Numbered from the stretch's first letter, positions 1 through 6,947 are shown. The stretch is DNA of 9,619 bases from an uncultured bacterium (GCA_903861055.1 CAIOSU010000479.1:1-9619); one strand, 5' to 3'. The notes: generated from the sequence alone by a model not told the origin. A program made the numbers and translations.

Positions 1-798
1 ATTGGCAAGACCCTTAAAATTGGGAAACGTAAAGAAGGATGCAAACTCGGCTGGCGACTTTGCCACCGGTAACTGAATCAAATGCCCATCGGAAAGGGTT
101 AAGCCCGGGCTAAAAAGGGCAAATGCTTGATTGAGCGCAACACCCAATATAACAGCCAACAATGCACCTGGTATTACCTTGAAAAACTTAAACTGCTTTA
201 GTTTTGGGTTATCCCAAACCAATAAAATGAACATAGTTGATAAGGCAATAATAACGGCCCCAAGCTGGTACTCGTTTATGGCCAACCAAATAACATAAAG
301 GCCCTCCACAAACTTATTTGATAACGCCTTACCGCTTGGCAGGCTAATGGCTTCGTCTTCCATAGCGGCCAAGTCGTAACCTAAAGCATGCGGAAACTGG
401 GTGATTATTAGGGTAATACCTATACCAGCCAACATACCTTTTATTACCGCCGACGGGAAATAATACCCTACAATACCCGCTTTGGCAAAGCCAAGTAATA
501 CCTGTAATGCTCCCGCCAAAACTACTGCAACCAAGAAAACATCAAATTCTTTAAGCGATTCAATGGCTCCAAGCACAATTGCAAACAACCCTGCTGCAGG
601 GCCACTTACGCTTAACGGCGACCCACTGAGCGAGCCAACCACAATGCCACCTACAATACCCGCAATAAGACCTGCAAACAGAGGGGCGCCCGACGCCAAG
701 GCTATGCCGAGGCAAAGGGGCAACGCAACTAAAAAGACAACTAACCCAGCAGGGGCATCACTTTGTAGCTCACTAAACAAACCTTTTGGCTTTATCAT
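1..798 (-). CDS. SulP-family inorganic anion transporter, N-terminal 266 residues (3' end outside window)
   Basis: Reading the minus strand from an ATG at 798 gives an open frame to the window edge, 266 codons without a stop. The N-terminus carries the SulP transmembrane core. A short cytoplasmic lead (SELQSDAPAGL, residues 9-19) is followed by helix 1 (about 18-35, VALPLCLGIALASGAP) and a glycine-rich helix 2 ending in LSGSPLSVSGPAAGL (57-71), the substrate-site region of this family. Later hydrophobic stretches include residues near 80-100, 110-130 and 175-195. SulP proteins move sulfate, bicarbonate or similar anions across the inner membrane. The bacterial forms closest in style to this one are often annotated as bicarbonate or sulfate carriers, but the substrate cannot be read here. 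Full-length relatives have roughly 500 or more residues, so about half is visible and any STAS or carbonic-anhydrase tail is off the window. An in-frame TAG lies 13 codons upstream with no other ATG between, which fixes the start. The start overlaps a small upstream frame and a hairpin. Confidence 0.93.
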   Translation of the reverse strand, partial: MIKPKGLFSELQSDAPAGLVVFLVALPLCLGIALASGAPLFAGLIAGIVGGIVVGSLSGSPLSVSGPAAGLFAIVLGAIESLKEFDVFLVAVVLAGALQVLLGFAKAGIVGYYFPSAVIKGMLAGIGITLIITQFPHALGYDLAAMEDEAISLPSGKALSNKFVEGLYVIWLAINEYQLGAVIIALSTMFILLVWDNPKLKQFKFFKVIPGALLAVILGVALNQAFALFSPGLTLSDGHLIQLPVAKSPAEFASFFTFPNFKGLAN

Positions 799-944
799 TG
801 TACCAAATGATTTAAAGGATGGTACAAGGGCTTGCTAACCAATACAGGCATGGTAAATGAGTGCGCAGGATATAGTTTACCTTGAAATAGAAATAGTAAT
901 GATTCGGTCAGGAAGACCATGCACATGTAAAGCTTAATGTTCAT
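795..944 (-). CDS. possible 49-residue small protein or leader peptide upstream of SulP
   Basis: An ATG at 944 opens a 49-codon frame whose TGA stop (797-795) shares four bases (ATGA) with the SulP start codon. The peptide begins MNIKLYMCMVFLTESLLFLF, which could be one membrane helix or a signal peptide, and ends in a more polar, proline- and histidine-containing tail (about residues 23-49). It starts 81 bases after the stop of the 125-residue gene, on the same strand. The ATGA overlap is a classic arrangement for translational coupling. I do not recognise the peptide, and a frame this short occurs by chance often enough that length alone proves nothing. It could be a real small membrane protein, a regulatory leader peptide, or untranslated leader of the SulP mRNA. 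Confidence 0.3.
   Translation of the reverse strand: MNIKLYMCMVFLTESLLFLFQGKLYPAHSFTMPVLVSKPLYHPLNHLVQ
798..827 (-). promoter_or_regulatory. inverted repeat ending at the SulP start codon
   Basis: On the minus strand TTGTACCA (827-820) and TGGTACAA (805-798) are perfect 8-base inverted repeats separated by 14 bases. The last base of the second arm is the A of the SulP ATG. As RNA this would fold into an 8-bp stem with a 14-base loop that hides the ribosome-binding region of SulP. As DNA it could be a dyad operator. Both arms lie inside the possible 49-residue frame, so a ribosome finishing that frame would open the stem. The repeat is directly visible; any regulatory function is inferred. 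Confidence 0.3.
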
Positions 945-1025
945 GAAGATTTGCTAATGTCGTAAGACAATCAATTAAAAAGGAGCACGCAAGCACAACT
1001 TGGTGTAAAGCGAAATTCTTTTCAA

Positions 1026-1403
1026 TCAGCAAAAATCGGGAGGGGGCATAACGACAGAAAAAACATGGTTTTTTATGTCGGGAGTATATCGGTAATAATT
1101 ATGCTCAACATCAGAGAAAGTGAGCAGTAGAAAATCAATATCGGTTGTTTCGGTTAAGTGCAGGTCTTCCAGTGTTTCTTCGTTAAGTGAAATGCTGCTT
1201 GTGGCCGTATCATCCATGTTGGCATAAGTCATGTCAGCGTCGTGGACAAGACCCTCCACTATCAACTCTAGCAGGCTTTCCGTTAAGTCAGCCTTCACAT
1301 TCCCAGGATGCATCCACGAAGGAACAAATAACGACATATTCACCAACTGCACACAAAGCAGCAGGCAAAACGTTACATTAAGAATGTTCCTATAAATCTT
1401 CAC
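1026..1403 (-). CDS. unknown small exported or membrane-anchored protein (125 aa)
   Basis: I do not recognise this protein. The start codon is GTG at 1403. The only upstream in-frame codons before a TGA contain no ATG, and starting at the next internal Met (residue 23) would cut through the hydrophobic segment. Residues 1-27 have two basic residues followed by a hydrophobic run (about 7-27), so it is a signal peptide or single membrane anchor. The Cys at 18 lacks the small -1 residue of a lipobox (LLLC), so lipoprotein processing is doubtful. The mature part is acidic (ESLLELIVEGLVHDAD near 43-58, then several Asp/Glu/Thr stretches) and the chain ends PPPDFC with a C-terminal cysteine. It lies 72 bases after the lipase and upstream of SulP on the same strand, which suggests co-transcription with SulP but does not show a role. 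Its gapless length and protein-like composition support a real gene. Confidence 0.7.
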   Translation of the reverse strand: MKIYRNILNVTFCLLLCVQLVNMSLFVPSWMHPGNVKADLTESLLELIVEGLVHDADMTYANMDDTATSSISLNEETLEDLHLTETTDIDFLLLTFSDVEHNYYRYTPDIKNHVFSVVMPPPDFC

Positions 1404-1475
1404 CGATGTAAAAGTAGGAATAAAGAATTGATAACAGAATCATGGTTAATTAAACATCAACGGTCTTACAAATGT

Positions 1476-2771
1476 TCAACTCCGCTGCTTGCCCGCCTCA
1501 TTCTTGGCATCTTTAACTTTCTTGCGCGCACGTTTCTTTTGGTCGTGTAGCAGTTTTGCTTTACTAATGTTAATTAGCATGCGCTTAAAAACGGGACCTT
1601 TCTTGCCAGTTGTGCTGCCATCAACAAAACTGTCAAACCACATTTTAGTGTATAAAGAGGTATAAAGCGCGCAAGTACCATGCCCAAACTTTTTGCCACT
1701 GTGCCGCAATTTCACGTTTTGGGCACCGTTGCGTTTCATGGTCTGCTCTGCTTTAAGCGAGTTTTTGTAATTCACTTGCTCGTCGCTTTGGCAATAACAC
1801 AATAGCACGGGCACTTCGGGTTTCCAGTCGTAAACATCATTTGCTTGCAAGGCTTTGCGGAAAGCAAAACTCGTATCTTCCAAAAAAGCCTTTACTATGT
1901 CATCCGCAATCATGTCCTTTGGAACCTCGGGCAGTAATTTGTTTATCTCATTCATCGAATGGTTGCCATCAAACAGGGGCGGCAATATGCTATCATATGG
2001 TGCTTTAAAAAGTGTTCTGCTATCGGCAACCAATTTATAAGCCTCCTGATAAGAATAAATTAAGTAAGGCAAATATCCTGGATGGGAGTATGGCTTAAAC
2101 ATTACGGTGCCTTGATCGCCCGAAACATCGTAAGGACCAGACATAGGCGCCGAAGCTGTTACTTTAAATTCGTCTAAAAAATCGCGTTGCATTTTCAAAT
2201 GTGTGGCCATGGCCGCATGACCACCTTGCGAATAGCCCGTAAGAAACAACTTATCGCCCCACGAAACACCTTCTTTTATGTTTAAGGCCTTTACACTGCG
2301 GTACATATCAATGGCCGATAATGCCTCGGTTTCAGCATGTATGTATAAATGTTTTTGCTCGCCTTTGCCTAAGCCAAAATAATCGGGCATCAAAACCGCA
2401 TACCCATCAGACGCAAAACCAACGCATATACCTTGCTCGCCACCTAGCTTAATTTTTCGCTCTTTTTCAATGCGAGTACCGTGGTGGTAGATAACCAATG
2501 GTAAATTATCGCGCTTGCCTTGTGGCACAAAGTACAAACCCGATGCCCTTACAGGCGAGCCATCAATCCAGGTGCTTACGTATATCACTTCGTACAAGTC
2601 GACCCCATATTTCAGCGGCGCGATAAACTGAGGGATGTTCGCCTTTTTCCAAAAAGCTTTTAGGTCCTCCAAACTATACGAAACTACCTTTTCATACGAA
2701 TCGAGATAAGGCTCAATGGCCCATAGTTGAAAGCTAAAAAAGCATAACAAAATTGATCCGACGAATTTCAT
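1476..2771 (-). CDS. secreted alpha/beta-hydrolase, CALA/LIP-type lipase
   Basis: The 431-residue product starts with a signal peptide (MKFVGSILLCFFSFQLWA, residues 1-18), so it is exported. The alpha/beta-hydrolase core is clear: an oxyanion-region strand LVIYHHGTR (92-100), then LMPDYFGLG (127-135), the nucleophile elbow GYSQGG (179-184) with Ser181, Asp330 in CYCQSDEQV, and His364 in FGHGTC. Order and spacing of this triad match the secretory lipase (LIP) family, whose model Candida antarctica lipase A uses Ser184, Asp334 and His366. The HHGTR and GYSQGGHA motifs are also typical of the family. It probably hydrolyses acylglycerols or other carboxylic esters in the periplasm or outside the cell. 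The C-terminal 30 residues (about 402-431) are strikingly rich in Lys and Arg and lie beyond the catalytic core. The ATG at 2771 is chosen because it precedes the signal peptide directly. No Shine-Dalgarno sequence is visible. The gene stands 122 bases from the ATP-grasp gene upstream. Confidence 0.88.
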   Translation of the reverse strand: MKFVGSILLCFFSFQLWAIEPYLDSYEKVVSYSLEDLKAFWKKANIPQFIAPLKYGVDLYEVIYVSTWIDGSPVRASGLYFVPQGKRDNLPLVIYHHGTRIEKERKIKLGGEQGICVGFASDGYAVLMPDYFGLGKGEQKHLYIHAETEALSAIDMYRSVKALNIKEGVSWGDKLFLTGYSQGGHAAMATHLKMQRDFLDEFKVTASAPMSGPYDVSGDQGTVMFKPYSHPGYLPYLIYSYQEAYKLVADSRTLFKAPYDSILPPLFDGNHSMNEINKLLPEVPKDMIADDIVKAFLEDTSFAFRKALQANDVYDWKPEVPVLLCYCQSDEQVNYKNSLKAEQTMKRNGAQNVKLRHSGKKFGHGTCALYTSLYTKMWFDSFVDGSTTGKKGPVFKRMLINISKAKLLHDQKKRARKKVKDAKNEAGKQRS

Positions 2772-2858
2772 GGCTCTTGGAAATGTTTTTCAAGGATAAG
2801 TAACACTGAAAAGTATTTATAAGACGGTAATTTCAGTAAAATAGTTTGGCTTTGCGTC

Positions 2859-2888
2859 AAAAAATAAAAATCAAACACCTTTTGGGTG
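2859..2888 (-). terminator. weak possible terminator after the ATP-grasp gene
   Basis: Five bases past the ATP-grasp stop the minus strand reads CACC-CAAAA-GGTG (2888-2876), a 4-bp stem, followed by the T-rich tract TTTGATTTTTATTTTTT (2875-2859). The geometry is that of an intrinsic terminator but the stem is short, so this is only a candidate. Confidence 0.3.
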
Positions 2889-2893
2889 AAAAA

Positions 2894-3790
2894 CTACAAT
2901 AAAGTCAATATAGCATCGGCAAACAACCCTGCCGACTGTGGGTGCTTGCGCATCCAAAGTTCAGGTTCAATGAGCTCCAGTTCCACTAATGCCAGCTGGT
3001 TATTACTGTCCCACATAACATCAACCCGGGCATAAACAGGCACAGGGCTGCATTGAGCAGTTACGTTTTCAGCATATTGCACTTCAGCCTCACTAGCTTC
3101 GTATGCATAAACCGTGCCACCGTGGTCGTCTTGCACCCTAAAGTCGCCAGCCTTGGCACGCTTCAGTACCGAGTGGCTGTATTTACTACCAAATACCATG
3201 TGCGACACCTCGCCATGGGTTTCCACGGTATTCATAAAAGGCTGCAACAGCATGGCTTCCCCGGCTATTAGTTGTTTAAATATAGCTTCGTGGGCAGGTA
3301 CCTGCTCTCGGGTCATTCGATAGGTATGCCTTGCTGCGCCTGAAATGGCGGGTTTGATGATCACTTTCTGCCAACCGGTAGCATTCACAAGTTGCTGCAA
3401 GGTTTGGGTCTCTCCTATCTCAATAAACCGAGTGGGTACAATATTCACCCCTCGGCTGGCCAAATCTTGCAGGTAGTGCTTATCCATGTTCCAGCGAAGC
3501 GTCTCGATGGGATTGATAAGCCTTGTGAGGTGCTGTACCTTAGTAAGCCAAGCGGCAAACTCTTTCGGGCGATTGAAATAATCCCACGTAGTTCGCACCA
3601 CTGCCATACCGGTAGTAGTCCAATCAAAAGCAGGGTTATCCCAACTAGTGCGATACACCCGAAGGCCTTTGGCTTGCAATGCTTCGGCAATCAATCGGTC
3701 TTCAAGTAATACATTCTGAACATATTCTGTGGTGCTTGTCGGGTTTTCGTAATCGTGGCAAGTAACTAAGGTTATATCAAAGGCTTTCAT
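2894..3790 (-). CDS. ATP-grasp ligase, RimK / glutathione-synthetase-like
   Basis: With the start at the ATG at 3790 the protein has 298 residues. It shows the ATP-grasp plan: an N-terminal alpha/beta region (KAFDITLVTCHDYEN..., 2-90) with the strand-plus-WDY segment VVRTTWDYF (64-72), the first nucleotide lysine in NMDKHYL (Lys104), the second in VIIKPAISGAA (Lys146), a hinge LLQPFM (181-186), an active-site stretch GEVSHMVFGSKYSHSVLKR (193-211), and the metal-binding end RVDVM ... LVELELIEPELW (255-279) with several acidic residues. Such enzymes join a carboxylate, activated as acyl phosphate, to an amine. The style is close to the free-standing RimK-type ligases that include the cycloserine-pathway enzyme DcsG, but the substrate cannot be named. 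It should be cytosolic. A further in-frame ATG at 3859 would add 23 residues, but that extension looks unlike the family and would run across a promoter-like element, so 3790 is preferred. Confidence 0.85.
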   Translation of the reverse strand: MKAFDITLVTCHDYENPTSTTEYVQNVLLEDRLIAEALQAKGLRVYRTSWDNPAFDWTTTGMAVVRTTWDYFNRPKEFAAWLTKVQHLTRLINPIETLRWNMDKHYLQDLASRGVNIVPTRFIEIGETQTLQQLVNATGWQKVIIKPAISGAARHTYRMTREQVPAHEAIFKQLIAGEAMLLQPFMNTVETHGEVSHMVFGSKYSHSVLKRAKAGDFRVQDDHGGTVYAYEASEAEVQYAENVTAQCSPVPVYARVDVMWDSNNQLALVELELIEPELWMRKHPQSAGLFADAILTLL

Positions 3791-3795
3791 GAGGG

Positions 3796-3830
3796 CAAAG
3801 ATAAATGTTGTTGCGCTGGATAATTTCAAA
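3796..3830 (-). promoter_or_regulatory. candidate Bacteroidota promoter of the ATP-grasp gene
   Basis: The minus strand carries TATCTTTG at 3803-3796, an exact match to the Bacteroidota -7 consensus TAnnTTTG, with TTTG at 3830-3827 in the -33 position. The spacer is 23 bases, somewhat long. If the -7 box is used normally, transcription would begin at or next to the A of the ATG at 3790, giving a leaderless message. A few chance matches to this octamer are expected in a window this size, so its position is the main support. Confidence 0.35.
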
Positions 3831-3881
3831 TTCAAAATTGGGGATGGCCATATTGTCAAACAGATAGCAACTAGAATGATT

Positions 3882-3904
3882 ATTGCAAAAGAAGCAATCT
3901 TTTG
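3882..3904. repeat. interlocked inverted repeats between MFS and ATP-grasp genes
   Basis: CAAAAGA (3886-3892) and TCTTTTG (3898-3904) are perfect 7-base inverted repeats around a 5-base loop. Overlapping them, ATTGC (3882-3886) and GCAAT (3894-3898) form a second inverted repeat around 7 bases. The two stems cannot form together. They lie about 60 bases past the MFS stop and 90 bases before the ATP-grasp start, so they could be an mRNA end, a leader structure or an operator. No T-tract follows on either strand that would make a good terminator. Confidence 0.3.
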
Positions 3905-3965
3905 AAGGTGCCATTTGAGCTGCCGCTCTGTTTGTAGATTTTGTAAGGCAGTGAGGGAAAATGCC

Positions 3966-5255
3966 CTACCCTTTTACCGCAGGCTCTACCTTCAAATCGA
4001 CCATGGGTTTATAATACAAACCCAACACCAGAGCGGTAACTACCATAAATGCCCCGAAAATGCCCATAACCCAAACGATGTGACCGCTGTGGTAAAAGAA
4101 GGGCAGCATAAACAACACTAAAAAACCAATGCGCATGAGCAAGTTGGTAACCATAAACACACTACCCGTGCGACCAATGAGTTGATTGGGTGTATGCTGA
4201 AACATGTAAGTAACGCGCATGATGCGCGAGCCAGCATTGGCCAGCCCCAACATAAAGGCAAGGCCAAAAAACACCACCAAATTAGTATTGAACGAATAGG
4301 TAAAAAACACCACTGCTGCCACCAAATGCAAAATAATAATGGCTTTAGGCGTATTGGTATGCATAAATATTCGCCGTATCATGAGCCCCGCAAAGAGGCT
4401 ACCCAAAGCAAAGTATATCTCATAGGTGGCATACACATCAGGGCCCAGTTTTAAGTGCTCGGCTACATAAACTGGTTTCAAGAAAAAATTGATGACAATA
4501 ATAGCCACAAATATATTGCTGGCAAACGTGCCGAATAGCAAAAGCATGGGGTTGTGCTTCAAAAAACTAAACCCTACCTTGATGCGCTGCAATATAGGTT
4601 CTGGCTCGTATTTGCGGGTAGCCACCGCTTCATATTTAACAAAGGCCACTAAAGCAAACGCCACAAAATAGGTGGCAGCATCAAGCAGAAAAACCTGCTC
4701 TAAACTCCACCCCTCAAAGGTAAAGTTTACGGGTATTTCCAAACCAATCAACCGAATAAAGCCATCTGTAGAGCCTGCCAGCAATATGGCAGCCATAGCC
4801 CCTGCAATGGCGGTGGTAAACTGGCCCTGTATTTCGATATAAGAGCTTACCCGTCCGTAATCTTTCGGTTCGCTTATTTCTTGTATAAAGGCATAAAGGT
4901 TGGGGTAGTGGATATTGTAAATGAGAAAGGTGCCCGCAAACACCGCCCCAACCGTAAACGCATCCATTTCGCCCGTGAGCATGCCCTTGGTGGCAGCTAC
5001 TACCAACATGATACTGCCTGCCACACACACACCCATGTAAATGCGTTGCCTATTGAACCTATCAATAAGCGAGCCGCTATACACGCCCCAAAAAATAGAA
5101 ATAACCGAAACCAGTAGCATTATTTGGGCAAACAATTGTGGCAACCCCAGCACATTGGTGAAGTGCCACGGTATGGCTATCATACTGATGCCCTGGGCAA
5201 AGCCTGATATACTATTGGCTACAAACAGCAGCCCGATGGCACGTTTATTTCTCAA
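3966..5255 (-). CDS. major facilitator superfamily transporter (12-helix permease)
   Basis: The 429-residue product is hydrophobic throughout, with about twelve membrane segments. The first covers residues 6-28 (AIGLLFVANSISGFAQGIS...). The loop between helices 2 and 3 has the MFS motif A, here GSLIDRFNRQR (61-71) with Asp65, Arg66 and Arg69/Arg71 in place. A longer central loop with a charged stretch (KYEAVATRKYEPEP, near residues 207-220) separates the two six-helix halves. The style resembles the EntS/MFS_3 group of drug or siderophore exporters, but no substrate can be assigned. The start is a TTG at 5255. The frame upstream reaches a TGA with no ATG or GTG, and the next Met (25) lies inside helix 1. 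No Shine-Dalgarno is visible before the TTG; the minus strand there reads CCCCTCC. The gene is divergent from the GH5 lipoprotein gene, and an 8-base palindrome sits just before its start. Confidence 0.92.
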   Translation of the reverse strand: MRNKRAIGLLFVANSISGFAQGISMIAIPWHFTNVLGLPQLFAQIMLLVSVISIFWGVYSGSLIDRFNRQRIYMGVCVAGSIMLVVAATKGMLTGEMDAFTVGAVFAGTFLIYNIHYPNLYAFIQEISEPKDYGRVSSYIEIQGQFTTAIAGAMAAILLAGSTDGFIRLIGLEIPVNFTFEGWSLEQVFLLDAATYFVAFALVAFVKYEAVATRKYEPEPILQRIKVGFSFLKHNPMLLLFGTFASNIFVAIIVINFFLKPVYVAEHLKLGPDVYATYEIYFALGSLFAGLMIRRIFMHTNTPKAIIILHLVAAVVFFTYSFNTNLVVFFGLAFMLGLANAGSRIMRVTYMFQHTPNQLIGRTGSVFMVTNLLMRIGFLVLFMLPFFYHSGHIVWVMGIFGAFMVVTALVLGLYYKPMVDLKVEPAVKG

Positions 5256-5262
5256 GGAGGGG

Positions 5263-5281
5263 ATTTTCGCAGGGCGAAAAT
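5263..5281 (-). promoter_or_regulatory. 8-bp palindrome just upstream of the MFS start codon
   Basis: ATTTTCGC (5263-5270) and GCGAAAAT (5274-5281) are perfect inverted repeats around a 3-base centre, ending 8 bases before the MFS start. On the minus strand TATTTTCG (5282-5275) overlaps one arm and differs from the Bacteroidota -7 box TAnnTTTG at one base, with a TTG 16 bases further upstream (5301-5299). The site could be a repressor operator over the MFS promoter, or an 8-bp hairpin in the mRNA leader. There is no T-tract suggesting a terminator. Confidence 0.4.
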
Positions 5282-5408
5282 ACGGGATTTTTGTGGGTCA
5301 ATAACTGGCGGTAATGTCGGCTTTAATAAGTAAGCATTTTTTCGATGCTCTTCTCTATCATCAAAAAATCACTATTTTTAATACCCAACACCAACCCGCT
5401 ACCTCCTC

Positions 5409-6896
5409 ATGAAATACTACACCCTGCTAGCCGCTCTATGGCTACTTACGTTTAGCGCTTGCAAAAAAGACGATAACCAAACCGAAACCGACCAAACCCT
5501 CTACGCTACCTTGGGCACCGATGCAGGTATATACGACCGAGATGGGCGCTTTGTGCTGCTGCGTGGGGTAAATTATAATGTGCTTGGCGACTATTGGCAA
5601 GCCAATCCGGCAGTGCCTGCCACTAAAGCATATGCCAGCAGCGATATGGAGCAAATGGCATCTTATGGGTTTAATTGTGTGCGGTTACTATTTAACTGGA
5701 GCAAACTAGAGCCTACACCTGGCCAATACGATATGGCTTACATACAAAGCATTAAAATGGCTATTGAAGATGCTGCCCGCTATGATATGTACGTGCTGCT
5801 AGATATGCACCAAGATGCCTGGGGCAAATACATTGCCACACCTGCCGATACCGTTTGCTCACTGCCCAACAAGGGCTGGGATGGCGCACCGGAATGGGCC
5901 ACTTACACCGACGGACAATCGACGTGCACGGTAGATGGCTCTCGGGAATCGGCACCAGCAGTAGTAACCGCATGGGGCCATTTCTGGAACAACCGCAGCG
6001 GCATACAAGACAATTGCATAAAAGCTTGGCAAGCCGTGATTGCCGAAACTGCACAATACCAAAACGTGGTAGGCTACGACCTGATAAATGAACCCGGCTT
6101 TGGCTATGTAACCATAGGAGAGGCCATTGATCAAATTGGCAGTTACTACAACAGGCTTATCACGGCCATTCGCACTACCGAAAGGGCAAATGGCAATTTG
6201 AGCCACATTATGTTTGTTGAAATGGGTATTGGCCTTGGTGGTTTGGGCAGCATTGTGCTACCGCCTGCTGGTTTTACATCGGATGAAAATATGATTTTTG
6301 CCCCGCACTCCTATTTCGAATCGATAGGAAATTTGCCTTTTACCATTGAAGATGGCTTTAACCTGTACGATGGGGGCAGTGCATCGTACAACACCCATTT
6401 CTTTATTGGCGAATGGGGCTTTTTTGGAGACCCTGCCACCGATGCGGCTAAAGTGAAACGTTTTGCTGCTGCCGAAGATAGCTATTTTACAGGCTCAACT
6501 TGGTGGCAATGGTGCCAAGCACCCGGCGACCCGCACGGCATTAGTTGGGATGGCACAAACTATGGCGCTACTTCCATGCATTTGGTTGAGCTTGATGCAT
6601 CGGCAAACCTTACCGGCAACACCAATCCTTACTACTTGGATATATTGAGCCGCACGCGCCCCAATGCCATTGTAGGCAAGCCCGTGAGTCTTACTTCAAA
6701 CCCCGATACTGGTGAAATGGAGTTAAATGCTACCACTACCACCGAAGGTGTAACCGAACTATGGATACCAAACCGTTTTGGCGCACCAACCATTACGGGC
6801 ACGAACGCTACCCTAAAAGAACTGCGCACCGTGAGCGGTGGCTATATTGCTGAGGTAGCGGTATCGGGTGATTACAGTATTTTGGTTGGGTTTTAA
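5409..6896 (+). CDS. GH5 endoglycoceramidase-like glycoside hydrolase, lipoprotein
   Basis: The 495-residue product starts with a lipoprotein signal peptide (lipobox FSAC, Cys18). The residues after the cysteine, KKDD, resemble the Bacteroidota lipoprotein export signal, so it is probably displayed on the outer surface. The catalytic (beta/alpha)8 domain spans about 33-415. It shows LRGVNYNVLG (51-60), NCVRLLFNW (89-97, Arg92), LLDMHQDAWG (130-139), the acid/base Glu228 in DLINEPG, APHSYF (298-303), the nucleophile Glu335 in FIGEWGF, and WWQWCQAPGDPHG near 365-377. This layout is that of GH5 enzymes related to endoglycoceramidases. Their C-terminal beta-sandwich is also present (about 423-495, with TELWIPNRFGAP). 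Endoglycoceramidases cut the glycan from the ceramide of glycosphingolipids. Here the true substrate may be another glycolipid or glycoside. Cys150 and Cys173 could form a disulfide. The start ATG directly precedes the signal peptide. A weak -7-like TATTTTTA lies at 5373-5380. Confidence 0.9.
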   Translation: MKYYTLLAALWLLTFSACKKDDNQTETDQTLYATLGTDAGIYDRDGRFVLLRGVNYNVLGDYWQANPAVPATKAYASSDMEQMASYGFNCVRLLFNWSKLEPTPGQYDMAYIQSIKMAIEDAARYDMYVLLDMHQDAWGKYIATPADTVCSLPNKGWDGAPEWATYTDGQSTCTVDGSRESAPAVVTAWGHFWNNRSGIQDNCIKAWQAVIAETAQYQNVVGYDLINEPGFGYVTIGEAIDQIGSYYNRLITAIRTTERANGNLSHIMFVEMGIGLGGLGSIVLPPAGFTSDENMIFAPHSYFESIGNLPFTIEDGFNLYDGGSASYNTHFFIGEWGFFGDPATDAAKVKRFAAAEDSYFTGSTWWQWCQAPGDPHGISWDGTNYGATSMHLVELDASANLTGNTNPYYLDILSRTRPNAIVGKPVSLTSNPDTGEMELNATTTTEGVTELWIPNRFGAPTITGTNATLKELRTVSGGYIAEVAVSGDYSILVGF

Positions 6897-6939
6897 TTAC
6901 CCCATGCTCAACAAGGAGTCTCAGTTTTATTATTATCCA

Positions 6940-6947
6940 TATTTTTG
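6940..6947 (+). promoter_or_regulatory. candidate -7 box before the glycosyltransferase gene
   Basis: TATTTTTG matches the Bacteroidota -7 consensus TAnnTTTG exactly. It lies between the GH5 stop and the TTG start at 6965, which would give a leader of about a dozen bases. No TTG or TTTG is found at the expected -33 distance, so this may be a chance match and the gene may be read through from the GH5 promoter. Confidence 0.25.

Noticed and set aside
482..838. Plus-strand frame of 118 codons at the left end
   Set aside because: It lies opposite the SulP gene, whose minus-strand translation has clear family motifs; the plus-strand product is low-complexity Thr/Ala/Pro without recognisable features.
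1026..1028. Read-through or frameshift joining the 125-residue gene to the 49-residue frame
   Set aside because: They share a frame, but TGA at 1026 is followed by in-frame TAA and TAG codons before the ATG at 944, so a single change would not join them.
3791..3859. Longer ATP-grasp start at the ATG at 3859
   Set aside because: The added 23 residues are unlike the family N-terminus and overlap an exact TAnnTTTG box; the ATG at 3790 precedes the first strand directly.
5333..5349. Inverted repeat AGCAT-N7-ATGCT in the divergent region
   Set aside because: Five-base arms in AT-rich sequence are expected by chance, and the site does not line up with a promoter element.
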